Notes under the pieces: generated by a model
The model's database searches: none
What the model was told of the DNA's origin: nothing
What the model saw: the letters and a program-made list of their open reading frames with translations, nothing else
Program-made: the position numbers and the translations under genes
Assembly (NCBI RefSeq): GCF_007990525.1
Contig: NZ_AP019823.1
Location: forward strand, 1,302,001-1,366,000
Direction: 5' to 3'
Length of the DNA stretch: 64,000 nucleotides
From: Leptotrichia hofstadii
GTDB lineage: Bacteria; Fusobacteriota; Fusobacteriia; Fusobacteriales; Leptotrichiaceae
Shown: positions 7,727 through 18,913 of the stretch, piece by piece
Layout: the number at the start of each line of letters is the position of its first letter
How positions within the stretch are numbered: position 1 is the stretch's first letter

Positions 7727-8165
7727 TTATTCATTATAAGCAACTGAAATTTCTTTTTTAATTGTAGCTATTTTACCTTCATTTTCTATTAAAAATTCTA
7801 AATCAAATCCTTTTTCCATATAGATAGATGTGGTAATTTCATATTTTTCGTTTTTTGAACCTAAAATGTCAGTTATTTCTTTATCTGTTGAATAAATAAA
7901 TTCTTTTTTATCGACGTCAATATATTTGGCATCTTTTAAATCATCAATTCCCAATCTTTCATTTACAATAATTTCACTAATTTTTTTATCTTTATAATAA
8001 TATTTTTAAAATAATGAATTTCAATATTTTCAACTTCAAAAATCTTTTCTTTATTGTCAGAATAAAAAATGAAACTGAGTAAAATCCTTCTTTTTTTACT
8101 TTTTTTGAATTATTAAAATAAAGAAATACAACTAATATAATTAATAATACAATAATTTTTTTTAT
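7727..8165 (-). pseudogene. Frameshifted membrane-anchored immunity-like protein
   Basis: Three frames together encode one plausible protein. It has an N-terminal hydrophobic anchor (KKIIVLLIILVVFLYF), then GFYSVSFF, then SDNKEKIFEVENIEIHYF, then KDKKISEIIVNERLGIDD and a tail to YNE. Continuity needs one extra T in the T-run near 8065 and one extra A in the A-run near 8005. The expected start is ATA instead of ATG, 6 nt after a GAGGA site at the end of the upstream gene. Only the last 75 codons (to 7954) form an open frame. The gene is decayed, or the assembly has two homopolymer errors; the ATA favours decay. The family is not recognised. Confidence 0.65.
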
Positions 8166-8166
8166 T

Positions 8167-8583
8167 TTATTTCCTCAAACTTTCTAGCCAATTTTCATAA
8201 AACTCTTCTTGTTCCTTAACACTGCCAATTTTTAATTCACTATCGTAATCAAAAATATCTACTACATCAGATAAAGTTGCTTGTTTTCCCATTTGTAATT
8301 TATACGCCTTTGTCCCTCCAAATTCTTTTTGCATTCCAGAAGGATAAACATTAATAGCTGAAGCATTACAAAGTAAATAAATGTTTTTTAATTCTAATTT
8401 TTTTCGCAATTCTACAATAGAATCAAAGATATTATCACTTTTTGAAAAATATATTGTTCTTTCAATTTCTATTTTTAAATTAATTTCATCTTCAATTTCT
8501 GATAAAAATAGTTTATTTTTTTCTGTTTTTCCATTATTAATAATGTTAATCTCCAATATTTCCATATTATTTTCATCTTTCAT
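8167..8583 (-). CDS. Immunity-like cytosolic protein of the toxin island
   Basis: A 138-residue protein without signal or membrane segments. A block with YLLCNASAINVYPSGMQ and a KAYKLQMGKQA stretch recurs, as far as I recall, in small proteins beside polymorphic toxins. I do not know a named function. The ATG at 8583 is chosen because GAAGGA lies upstream; a TTG nine codons earlier is weaker. It is the first gene of the minus-strand immunity/toxin run that ends at 5423. Confidence 0.7.
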   Translation of the reverse strand: MKDENNMEILEINIINNGKTEKNKLFLSEIEDEINLKIEIERTIYFSKSDNIFDSIVELRKKLELKNIYLLCNASAINVYPSGMQKEFGGTKAYKLQMGKQATLSDVVDIFDYDSELKIGSVKEQEEFYENWLESLRK

Positions 8584-11082
<2,499 letters not shown>

Positions 11083-11379
11083 TTTTTTATATGTATACTT
11101 AATGATGAAATTTAATTAAAAAGAGATATTTTGATAGTTAATAAATAAGTATATATAGCATGATATTGTAAAAAATGACTTTAATTTCATAAATTTTAAT
11201 TTCCGTTATTTATAATAGGAATAGTATAAATATAAATTTGTAAAAATTTCAAAATACTATTGATTTTTTTTTAAAATGTAGTATAATTAAATAGATTGGG
11301 AAAAAAATAATTTGATTTAACAATTATTATAAATTTTGTTTGAAATTAAAATATGAATATAGTGAAGGAGAGGAAATAG
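11083..11379. other. AT-rich intergenic region with the NADH oxidase promoter
   Basis: About 300 nt without a supportable gene. A promoter TTGATT (11260-11265), 16-bp spacer, TATAAT (11282-11287) precedes the NADH oxidase gene. I see no clear terminator for ligA. Confidence 0.6.
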
Positions 11380-12711
11380 ATGAAAGTAGTTGTAATTGGA
11401 TGTACACACGCTGGTACGGCGGCAATCTTAAATTTGAGAAAGACAAATCCTGATGCGGAGATAACGGTATTTGAAAGAAATGACAATATTTCATTCTTGT
11501 CTTGTGGGATTGCTTTGTATGTAGGAGGAGTAGTAAAAGATCCTCAAGGGCTGTTTTACTGTTCACCTGAAAAATTAAGAGAATTAAACGTTGACACTAG
11601 AATGAGACATGAAGTAAAGAATGTTGATATTGAAGGTAAAAAAATAAGAGTTGTGAATTTGGAAACTGGAATTGAATTTAATGAAACTTTTGACAAATTA
11701 ATCATTACATCTGGTTCCTGGCCTATTATTCCACCAATTGAAGGAATTGACTTGAATAATATTTTGCTTTGTAAAAATTACAATCATTCAAATGAAATTA
11801 TTGAAAGAGCAAAATATTCACAAAAAGTTGTTGTTGTTGGAGCAGGATACATTGGAGTGGAACTTGTTGAAGCATTTAGAGATAATGGGAAAGAAGTTGT
11901 CCTAGTTGATGCAGAAGAAAGAATTTTGAGCAAATATTTTGACAAGGAATTTACAGATGTTGCTGAAGAATCGTTTAAACATAGAGGAATTGTAATTGCA
12001 ACTGGAGAAAAAGTTGTTAAATTTGAAGGAAGCAATGGAAATGTAACAAAAGTAGTTACTGACAAAAATGAATATGAAGCTGACATGGTAATCATGTGTG
12101 TTGGATTCCTGCCAAGCACTTCATTGTTTAAAGGACAGCTTGAAATGCTTCCAAATGGAGCGATTAAAGTTGACGAATATATGAGAACAAGCAATAAAGA
12201 CGTTATGGCTGCAGGAGACTGCTGTTCAGTATTCTACAATCCATTGCAAAAGGAAAGATATATTCCACTTGCAACAAATGCTGTAAGAATGGGAACATTG
12301 GCAGGTATAAACTTGCTTGAAAATAAGGTTAGACATCTTGGGACACAAGGTACTTCAGGAATTAAAATTTATGAAAACAATATGGCTGCAACTGGATTAA
12401 CAGAGGACAGTGCAAAAGAAGAAGGAATAGAAGTGGAAAGCGTAATTGCAGTTGACAACTATCGTCCTGAATTTATGCCGACTTATGAAAAAGTAACCTT
12501 AAAAGTGGTATTTGAAAAAAATAGCAGAAGAATTTTAGGAGCACAGTTAACTTCTAAAATTGACTTAACACAATCAATCAACACATTGTCAGTATGTATT
12601 CAAAATAAAATGACTGTAGAAGAATTGGCATTTGTAGACTTCTTCTTCCAGCCTCATTATAACAAGCCTTGGAACTTCTTAAATTTAACAGGATTAAACG
12701 CTTTAAAATAG
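11380..12711 (+). CDS. nox: Water-forming NADH oxidase / CoA-disulfide-reductase-family flavoprotein
   Basis: A 443-residue FAD-dependent pyridine nucleotide disulfide oxidoreductase. FAD site: VVVIGCTHAGTAA at the N-terminus. The single redox cysteine is C42 in SFLSCGIALY, as in NADH oxidases that reduce O2 to water via a sulfenic acid. A second GxGxxG motif (VVVGAGYIGVELVE) binds NADH. The C-terminal dimerisation domain ends with FQPHYNKPWNFLNL. In an oxygen-sensitive fermenter this enzyme regenerates NAD and removes oxygen. CoA-disulfide reductase activity cannot be excluded. An OsmC gene follows, suggesting an oxidative-stress unit. Confidence 0.9.
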   Translation: MKVVVIGCTHAGTAAILNLRKTNPDAEITVFERNDNISFLSCGIALYVGGVVKDPQGLFYCSPEKLRELNVDTRMRHEVKNVDIEGKKIRVVNLETGIEFNETFDKLIITSGSWPIIPPIEGIDLNNILLCKNYNHSNEIIERAKYSQKVVVVGAGYIGVELVEAFRDNGKEVVLVDAEERILSKYFDKEFTDVAEESFKHRGIVIATGEKVVKFEGSNGNVTKVVTDKNEYEADMVIMCVGFLPSTSLFKGQLEMLPNGAIKVDEYMRTSNKDVMAAGDCCSVFYNPLQKERYIPLATNAVRMGTLAGINLLENKVRHLGTQGTSGIKIYENNMAATGLTEDSAKEEGIEVESVIAVDNYRPEFMPTYEKVTLKVVFEKNSRRILGAQLTSKIDLTQSINTLSVCIQNKMTVEELAFVDFFFQPHYNKPWNFLNLTGLNALK

Positions 12712-12736
12712 AATTTAAGATAATTAAGGGATAAAA

Positions 12737-13135
12737 ATGGAAAAAATAATAGTAAAATATGACAAAAATTTTAGAATGAAAATCGAAAATAACAGAAATA
12801 GCGAGATTATTTTGACAGACCGTAATGGCGAAATGCTTTCTCCGTCAGAACTTCTCGCTGCCTCTGTAGCTTCATGTGCAATGACAGTTTTATCAATAAA
12901 ATTGGAGGCTAATAACCAAAATTTTCAAAATTGCTATGCAGAAGTTGGAAAAACAGTCGATTTAACAACTTTTAAAGTTACAGAAATCAATATTGCATTT
13001 CATTTGAAAAAGGAATATAGTCAGGAAGTAAGAGAAAAAGCTGAAAAATCAGTAGAAGAAATGTGTGTAGTTGGCAGAAGTTTAAGTAAAGATGTGAGAC
13101 AGAATTATTCTTTTATTTATGATGTTGAAAATTAA
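12737..13135 (+). CDS. OsmC/Ohr-family peroxide-reducing protein
   Basis: 132 residues. The two cysteines of the OsmC fold are present: C47-type in ASVASCAMTVLSIK and the second in EMCVVGRSL. These reduce organic hydroperoxides with a thiol partner. The N-terminal beta region (DRNGEMLSPSELLAAS) is typical. It follows the NADH oxidase by 25 nt with a GGGAT ribosome site and is likely co-transcribed, giving a two-step oxygen and peroxide defence. Cytosolic; OsmC and Ohr subgroups cannot be told apart here. Confidence 0.85.
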   Translation: MEKIIVKYDKNFRMKIENNRNSEIILTDRNGEMLSPSELLAASVASCAMTVLSIKLEANNQNFQNCYAEVGKTVDLTTFKVTEINIAFHLKKEYSQEVREKAEKSVEEMCVVGRSLSKDVRQNYSFIYDVEN

Positions 13136-13156
13136 AACTGCATATAGGTGAGAAAA

Positions 13157-13699
13157 ATGATATATGATATATTAGATTTTTTAGAAGAACTATTTTGGAA
13201 AGTAAGAGCTTACTACAGGAAAAGAAAAAGTACAGTTATAAGTATTTTTATTTTTATAATTTCAATTTATGCAGGAAGTTTAATTTATTTTCTAAAAGAT
13301 GAGAGAATTAGGCTTGTAAAAGAAAATCGAAAATATAATTTCTGGTTTGTTCAGGATTTTGATTTCAAAAGAAAACTTTACGCAATGAATTATGGATTTT
13401 CACTTAATGAGACAGTTAGGCTATATCGTTTTAACTTTAAAAGACATTTAATCGGATGGAAATGGAAAATAGGCAGTAAAGATGTATTTTATGTTTTTAT
13501 ATTGCCATATAATAGAAAATACTTTTATGTTCCAGAAAGACAGATATTGTATTTGAAAAAAGTTGATTATTCAAAAGAATTTGAAAAAGAAGCTATAGAT
13601 TATAAAAATATTGGAAAATTTCTTGAAGTAAAATTAGTGGAAGATGAAAAAGACAGAAAAATACGGAAATTTTTAAAATTTTTAGAAGAAAATAATTAA
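13157..13699 (+). CDS. Small single-pass membrane protein, unknown function
   Basis: 180 residues. A charged N-terminus (about 1-27) is followed by one membrane segment (STVISIFIFIISIYAGSLIYFL) and a basic, aromatic-rich soluble domain. I recognise no family. The ATG at 13157 with AGGTGAG upstream is preferred to the GTG at 13148, which lies inside that ribosome site. It ends the nox-osmC unit and is followed by a strong bidirectional terminator. Confidence 0.7.
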   Translation: MIYDILDFLEELFWKVRAYYRKRKSTVISIFIFIISIYAGSLIYFLKDERIRLVKENRKYNFWFVQDFDFKRKLYAMNYGFSLNETVRLYRFNFKRHLIGWKWKIGSKDVFYVFILPYNRKYFYVPERQILYLKKVDYSKEFEKEAIDYKNIGKFLEVKLVEDEKDRKIRKFLKFLEENN

Positions 13700-13700
13700 G

Positions 13701-13748
13701 AAAAAAGGAGAAATCTCACAAGATTAATCATGAGAGAACTCCTTTTTT
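13701..13748. terminator. Bidirectional Rho-independent terminator
   Basis: A long two-part hairpin: AAAAAAGGAG pairs with CTCCTTTTTT, and inside it TCTCA pairs with TGAGA. Symmetry gives U-runs on both strands. It separates the convergent genes ending at 13699 (+) and 13803 (-). Confidence 0.88.
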
Positions 13749-13802
13749 GTTATATTAGCTTTTTAATTTTGAAAAAATTAAGATTATAATTGTAAATATT
13801 TA

Positions 13803-14171
13803 CTACATTTTAAAATTTCCAGTTTCACCATTATTGGCTTTATCAATTAGAAAGTTTGACATTTCTTTAAATTCTGATACTGCTTTTGCATCTTTTCCTG
13901 TTACAGAACTTACATTTTGAGAATTTATAAGATTTCTTGAAATTTCAAGAGCTATATCCCTGAATGAGTTTTGGCTCATTGAGAATAATTCACCTTTCTG
14001 ATTTTTTCTGTCATATTGGGCACCGATTATTTTTCCGTCCTTAACTGTTAATTTTACGAATGAATTCCAGTTGCCGTCGTACCTTTTTTCAACAGAATAA
14101 ATACCATTTTTCAATGCTGAAAATCCTAAAATATTTACAAAAAGCATTAAAGCAAATAATATTTTTTTCAT
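13803..14171 (-). CDS. Secreted FMN-binding-domain-like protein
   Basis: A 122-residue protein with a signal peptide (MKKILFALMLFVNILGFSA). The mature part follows the pattern of small extracytoplasmic FMN-binding domains: GIYSVEKRYDG-W-xx-VKLTVKDGKIIGAQYD, then SSVTGKDAKAVSEF near the end. The flavin-attachment motif of true members ([SD]GA[ST]) is replaced by TGKDA, so covalent FMN is unlikely. Possible role in extracytoplasmic redox chemistry is inferred from the fold only. A GTG four codons upstream is an alternative start. Confidence 0.65.
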   Translation of the reverse strand: MKKILFALMLFVNILGFSALKNGIYSVEKRYDGNWNSFVKLTVKDGKIIGAQYDRKNQKGELFSMSQNSFRDIALEISRNLINSQNVSSVTGKDAKAVSEFKEMSNFLIDKANNGETGNFKM

Positions 14172-14276
14172 AATTAACACCACTTTTCTAAGTAAATTTT
14201 TTTCTTTTAAATCTCCTTTAAAACACTTGTTATATAATATATTATACCTTTAAAATTAAAATAAATCAAGCCTTTT

Positions 14277-15188
14277 TTAATAAAATCCCTGCGTATCAGT
14301 CAAATGTCCGTCTTTGTTATAGAAGTTCCAGTTTCCAGAAGCCTTGTAGTTTCTTAATGCCCCTTGAACTTTGATTTTTCCATTGTCATAATATTGCGTG
14401 AAATTTCCGTTTCCATTTACGAGCTTCATTTCACGTTCTTTCGCACCATTTCTTGAATAGCCAAGAATATCGGTAATTAAACCATTTTGATATGTTTCAA
14501 TCAGTTTTTTTGTACCATTTTCATAGTTCCATGTCCATTGACCGTGTCTTAGATTACGTGAATAGTTTCCGTTGGAACGCAGAGTTCCGTTGGAATAATA
14601 GGATTTTGTCTCGCCGTTCAGCTGTCCGTTGGCGTAAGTGTTCTCATTTGTAACAATACCGTTTGAATATTTTATTTCCTTTCCGTGTCTGACGTTGTTT
14701 GAATACTGCATTGTAGAAACAAGCCTTCCAAATTCATCGAAATCATAGCTGTCGCCATTCAGCACGCCATTTTTATAACGTCTTAGCGTCTTCGAGTTTC
14801 CATTTCCGTAAAAGTCTACATCTTCGCCATCCCTTACGCCGTTTACATAATTTGTGGCTTTTAATATATTTCCATTTTCATAGTATAGAAACATAGGCCC
14901 GTGTAATTTTCCGTCCTGATAACTTCTTAGGGCCTGCACTCGTCCAACTTCATTAAATTCTGCATAAGTTCCTGTAAAGGGCTGACCAGTTTCCTTTAGA
15001 GTGGCAAAGCTGCCTGAAACAGTTACATTTGCAACAGTGCTGTAGGGTGAAGACAATGCACGTGCTGACTGAGCTGAATATTCACTAGCTCTTTTGGGGG
15101 AGATTTTTGGAATCGCCGCTGAAGATAAAATGCTTATGGATAAACATGAAATTAAGACTATCATTGATTTTTTAAATGATTTTAACAT
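14277..15188 (-). CDS. Secreted MORN-variant repeat protein (YwqK-like)
   Basis: 303 residues. Signal peptide at the start (MIVLISCLSISILSSAA), then a linker, then about eight repeats of the form G-x-Y-x-x-G-x-x-x-(H/N)G-x-x-x-x-(Y/F)-Y-x-NG, the MORN variant found in YwqK-family proteins. Such beta-repeat proteins are abundant in Fusobacteriota. Some are annotated as antitoxins, but no toxin gene is adjacent, so I give no such role. The ATG at 15188 has AGGAGAG upstream; the frame continues to 15218 without a ribosome site. Probably located at the cell surface or in the periplasm. Confidence 0.8.
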   Translation of the reverse strand: MLKSFKKSMIVLISCLSISILSSAAIPKISPKRASEYSAQSARALSSPYSTVANVTVSGSFATLKETGQPFTGTYAEFNEVGRVQALRSYQDGKLHGPMFLYYENGNILKATNYVNGVRDGEDVDFYGNGNSKTLRRYKNGVLNGDSYDFDEFGRLVSTMQYSNNVRHGKEIKYSNGIVTNENTYANGQLNGETKSYYSNGTLRSNGNYSRNLRHGQWTWNYENGTKKLIETYQNGLITDILGYSRNGAKEREMKLVNGNGNFTQYYDNGKIKVQGALRNYKASGNWNFYNKDGHLTDTQGFY

Positions 15189-15328
15189 AATAAACTCTCC
15201 TTCTTTTTTAGATATCATTTTTATTATATCAATAATTCATTATATTTCTCTTAGAATAGTAAATTATATTTGTCTTAAATATTTTAGTGCTCTTTTTCAT
15301 AAAAAAGTTTTTAAAAATAAATAAAGTA

Positions 15329-15337
15329 TGCTATAAT
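15329..15337 (+). promoter_or_regulatory. Extended -10 promoter of the membrane-protein array
   Basis: TGCTATAAT (TG-n-TATAAT, extended -10) lies about 43 nt before the first gene of the five-paralog array. The -35 region is poor (TTTTAA at 17 bp), as is common for extended -10 promoters. Confidence 0.6.
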
Positions 15338-15379
15338 TTTTGATATGAAAAATAAAAATAGAAAAGGGAGGCAGTCCTG

Positions 15380-16246
15380 ATGGATTTTAATAAATTAAGG
15401 AATGATTTGCAGAGCAAATATTTTTCAGCTTGGGAATACTTTAGCAACGGTTCCGCTCTTTTGAAAATATTTGTAAGAAATCATCCTGTATTGCTTTTTT
15501 TCCATTTGGTATTTTTGTTTTTTCTTGGAGTTGTAGTCCGGTTTCAAGGATCAGAAATACTTGCAGTAATGGAGAAGATTGTAGAAAAATATGGAAAAAC
15601 TAAGATTGATTCCAATCAGTTTTTGAGAAGTAGGGAGTTTAATGAGCTGGTGTCAGAAGTGATGTTGTTTATACTGTGCTATATTATAGTCTGGCTCGTT
15701 GTTCAGTTTATACTTGCTATTATAAGAAAAAAAATGGGACTGGAAGTGGAAGGGCGGGAAAATGAATTTAGTTTAGTTGAAATTACCGTTAAATTTTTGG
15801 TAATGACATTTGTAAATATAATATTGGCAGTATTTCTAGTAATAGCAGGAATTATAATGATGATATTTACAAATTCAGTACTTCCATTTATAATTTTCTG
15901 GGCTATTCTGCAACTAAACCTTCTGTATTTTCAGCAGGCGTATTATCTCAGAAACATAAATATAGTCGAAGCGTTTAAATATAATTTATATATAAGCAGA
16001 GGAAACAGGATACGGATACTGCACGTATTATTAATAGTTTTTGCTGTATCTGCAGGATTTAATTATTTTTCAAGCTGGCTGTTTGAAGCTGCAGTTAAGG
16101 ATCAGGTTGTACGAATGACAGTTAATGCCTTCTTTGGAGGAGTGGTTGGACTTTTTTATACGATTTTTGAAGCAATGGCAGGCAATCTTATTTACTTGAA
16201 TTTAGAATACATAGACTTTAATACAGATAATGCCGTTCTTAGCTAA
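15380..16246 (+). CDS. Multi-pass membrane protein, tandem paralog 1 of 5
   Basis: 288 residues with about six membrane segments. It starts MDFNKLRNDLQSKYFSAWEY and carries two landmarks shared by all five genes: a cytosolic EGRENEFSL-type motif near residue 128, and a YNLYISRGNR motif near residue 200. The family resembles 'glycerophosphoryl diester phosphodiesterase membrane domain'-type or DUF4013-type proteins, but I cannot assign a function. First gene of the array; the next starts 19 nt downstream of its stop. Confidence 0.8.
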   Translation: MDFNKLRNDLQSKYFSAWEYFSNGSALLKIFVRNHPVLLFFHLVFLFFLGVVVRFQGSEILAVMEKIVEKYGKTKIDSNQFLRSREFNELVSEVMLFILCYIIVWLVVQFILAIIRKKMGLEVEGRENEFSLVEITVKFLVMTFVNIILAVFLVIAGIIMMIFTNSVLPFIIFWAILQLNLLYFQQAYYLRNINIVEAFKYNLYISRGNRIRILHVLLIVFAVSAGFNYFSSWLFEAAVKDQVVRMTVNAFFGGVVGLFYTIFEAMAGNLIYLNLEYIDFNTDNAVLS

Positions 16247-16265
16247 ATCTGGAAGGAGAAAGAAT

Positions 16266-17093
16266 ATGGATTTTCAAAATTTGCGAGATAAATTGAGAGA
16301 GAAGAAGTTAAATCTGACAGAATATTTTAAAGAATCAAAAGAAGTCGTAAAAGTATTTTTAAAAGAAAATAAATTATGGACAGTATTTTTTATAATTGCA
16401 AACATTTGGATGCTGTTTTCGGCGACAATTCAGAAAAAATTAACTACGGAAAGTTATGTAAGACTGTATGATTCCTTTAGTTATTTAATTTCAATGTTAA
16501 ATACAGTTGCATCAGTTTACAGCAATTTATTTTATACGGCTGCAATTATGAAAATTGGATTTAAAATTGAGAACAGGGAAGATGAATTTACATTCAAGAA
16601 ACTATTTCTCAAATTTTTGATGCTTACTTTAGTGTATTTTGTAATTAGTGTGATATGCGGATTTTTAACTCTTCCAGCTGCAATTATATTGCTGTATTCT
16701 AATGCTAGTTTTCTAGGAATGATAATAGCTGGAATCATAATAATCGCCGTAATTGTCTTTGGGATAATAATGTTTCTTTATTTCATACAAATTTACTGTA
16801 TTCGAAAAATGATGATATTTGATGTGTTCCAGTATAATTTAGAAATATCTGAGGGAAATAGAATGAGAGCAATTATTCCAATCATTATTTTTGTATTGTT
16901 AAATGCTATCCTTAGAGTACCATTTTCTTTACATCTTTTTGACAAGATACCATTAATTATAATTTTTCCGATATCTGTGATAGGTGGAATTATTTCAAGC
17001 TTTTTAGGAATATTTATATCAATAATGGGAGTTATAATTTTTTTGAATGTGGAGTATGATTATTTGAAAAAACAGAATAAAAATTTACAATAA
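16266..17093 (+). CDS. Multi-pass membrane protein, tandem paralog 2 of 5
   Basis: 275 residues. The ATG at 16266 (MDFQNLRDKLREKKLNLTEYF) is chosen because it matches the other paralogs and has GGAAGGAG upstream; the frame opens earlier inside the previous gene. It keeps the ENREDEFTF motif and the YNLEISEGNR motif. About six membrane segments. It shares with copies 1, 4 and 5 the KENKLW-type motif before the first helix. Confidence 0.8.
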   Translation: MDFQNLRDKLREKKLNLTEYFKESKEVVKVFLKENKLWTVFFIIANIWMLFSATIQKKLTTESYVRLYDSFSYLISMLNTVASVYSNLFYTAAIMKIGFKIENREDEFTFKKLFLKFLMLTLVYFVISVICGFLTLPAAIILLYSNASFLGMIIAGIIIIAVIVFGIIMFLYFIQIYCIRKMMIFDVFQYNLEISEGNRMRAIIPIIIFVLLNAILRVPFSLHLFDKIPLIIIFPISVIGGIISSFLGIFISIMGVIIFLNVEYDYLKKQNKNLQ

Positions 17094-17118
17094 ATTTTGA
17101 AAGGAAATAGAATAAATT

Positions 17119-17913
17119 ATGGATTTTAAAGATTTGCAGAAGGAACTGTTTGAACGGAAATTTAATGTGTTGGAATATTTTATGTGGATGTTTCGGATTT
17201 TGGGAGTTTTTATATGGGAAAATAAGTTATGGGTTACAGGCTTTGTACTTTCAAATATACTGATTGGAATAATGCCAGCGAATTTCGTAAAGAAATACTG
17301 GTTTATGAGTACAGTGCTAGTATATTATGGCAGAATTTTTATTTTCATTTCGTATGCTAAAGTGCTTCATCGGATAGAAAGTACAGAAAATGAATACAAG
17401 TTTACAAACCTGATTGTTAAATATTTAAAACTTTTGCTAGTGCTGATATTTTCTGTTCCTCTTTTACTTGTTTTGATAAAACAGCTAAAGTTTGTTACAA
17501 AAATAATTACAAAGAATCAGATTTTAAATGGGCAGATAATTGGGATGGTATTTGTAGTTCTGTCATTAATATTTATTCCCTACTTTACTCAGATATATGC
17601 AGGGCGAAATATGAAAATGTGGCAATCCTTAAAGTATAACTTTATGCTGGCAAGAAAAAGCAGGCTAAGAGTTGCAATTCCTATTATTATTCTGACTGTA
17701 CTGAATAATTTGTTATTAATGATGAATTATTATCACAATAATTTCGGACAGCTTTATGCAAGAAACATTGTTACTTCGTTTGTAATAGTTATTTCAAGCA
17801 TTTTTCAGGTTGTCATTGTAATAATGTATGTTGTTGTATTTTTGAACGTGGAGTACGATTATCTCAAATCACATAGAAAAGATACAGAAAAAATGATAGA
17901 AAATGAAATATGA
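17119..17913 (+). CDS. Multi-pass membrane protein, tandem paralog 3 of 5
   Basis: 264 residues, the shortest of the five. It starts MDFKDLQKELFERKFNVLEYF. The first landmark is degenerate (ESTENEYKF instead of EGRENEFS), and the second reads YNFMLARKSR, lacking the Gly-Asn of the others. It is thus the most diverged copy and may differ in function. Spacing to copy 4 is 27 nt with a GGGAGG ribosome site. Confidence 0.8.
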   Translation: MDFKDLQKELFERKFNVLEYFMWMFRILGVFIWENKLWVTGFVLSNILIGIMPANFVKKYWFMSTVLVYYGRIFIFISYAKVLHRIESTENEYKFTNLIVKYLKLLLVLIFSVPLLLVLIKQLKFVTKIITKNQILNGQIIGMVFVVLSLIFIPYFTQIYAGRNMKMWQSLKYNFMLARKSRLRVAIPIIILTVLNNLLLMMNYYHNNFGQLYARNIVTSFVIVISSIFQVVIVIMYVVVFLNVEYDYLKSHRKDTEKMIENEI

Positions 17914-17940
17914 TTTCAGATTTAGGGAGGAGAAAAAATT

Positions 17941-18852
17941 ATGGATTTTAAGAATTTACAGAAAGAGCTGTTTGAGAAAAAATTCAAGCTGGATGAGTAC
18001 ATGGGAAACACTTTTGATATATTTGGAAGCATTGTAAAGGAAAATAAGCTATGGATTGCGATTCTGGTAATATTGAATATATGGGCGCTATACTCGACCA
18101 CATTGCAGAATACGATAAATACAAACATCAGGGTGGCGGCCAGCTATGGCGATGTCAGCAATATGGCAAGGTATTCGGGAATGCAGCTTAGCATTAGCCT
18201 TTTTAATACTGTTATATCAGTTTATTCAACATTATTTTCAATAATGATGTATTCAAAGGTTGTAATGAAAATAGAAGGCAGGGAAAATGAATACAGCTTT
18301 AAGGAGACGTTTTTCAAGTTCCTGAAGATTTTTGGGCTTACTATCGTGTTTCTTGCGGCATTTTTTATTGTGATGTTTATTCCTGTTTTAATCGGTATTT
18401 TCATAGGAATAATAGCTGAATATAATTATTCGAAAGTTCTTATGGCTGTTGCGATTGCGGTTCCAGTCATAACTTGGATAGTAATTGTAATTATAGCGTG
18501 GATAAAACTGCTGTATTTCAGGGAAACATTTTATATAAGAAATATGAAGATAGTACAGACGTACAAATATAATCTGGCTATATCAAAGGGGAACAAGTTG
18601 AGAAAAATTTTGCCAAATATTGTGCTTTCCCTTATAGTTCTAGTTTTTGCATTGCCATTTTTGCTGAATATGTTTCTTTTTACATTTCTTTTTACATCAG
18701 TTTACATTGTAATACTGATTGCTGTAATTTCCTCAGTTGCGACATCTGCAATCGGAATTGTTTCAATAATATTAAATTCGCTTATATTTTTAAATGTGGA
18801 ATATAATTATTTAAAAAGCATAGATGAAAAAAAAGAAGAAATTCAAGCTTAA
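17941..18852 (+). CDS. Multi-pass membrane protein, tandem paralog 4 of 5
   Basis: 303 residues. N-terminus MDFKNLQKELFEKKFKLDEY is nearly the same as copy 3, so these two look like the most recent duplication at that end, while the body (EGRENEYSF, YNLAISKGNK) is closer to copies 1 and 2. About six membrane segments. GC content is visibly higher in its first 250 nt than in its neighbours. Confidence 0.8.
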   Translation: MDFKNLQKELFEKKFKLDEYMGNTFDIFGSIVKENKLWIAILVILNIWALYSTTLQNTINTNIRVAASYGDVSNMARYSGMQLSISLFNTVISVYSTLFSIMMYSKVVMKIEGRENEYSFKETFFKFLKIFGLTIVFLAAFFIVMFIPVLIGIFIGIIAEYNYSKVLMAVAIAVPVITWIVIVIIAWIKLLYFRETFYIRNMKIVQTYKYNLAISKGNKLRKILPNIVLSLIVLVFALPFLLNMFLFTFLFTSVYIVILIAVISSVATSAIGIVSIILNSLIFLNVEYNYLKSIDEKKEEIQA

Positions 18853-18855
18853 GGT

Positions 18856-18884
18856 TTGAAAAATTTTGTATCTTAGTGTATAAT
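18856..18884 (+). promoter_or_regulatory. Separate promoter for array gene 5
   Basis: TTGAAA (18856-18861), 17-bp spacer, TATAAT (18879-18884), about 30 nt before the ATG at 18914. It lets the fifth paralog be expressed independently of the first four. Confidence 0.75.
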
Positions 18885-18913
18885 TATAAAAAAATAGAAA
18901 GGAAAAATAAATT

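Noticed and set aside
14277-15188. MORN-variant protein as YwqK-type antitoxin of a toxin-antitoxin pair
   Set aside because: It has a signal peptide and no small toxin gene beside it; the antitoxin label for this repeat family is weakly founded.
15094-15324. Plus-strand open frame over the start of the MORN-variant gene
   Set aside because: It lies antisense to the signal peptide region of a well-supported gene and has no ribosome site or recognisable features.
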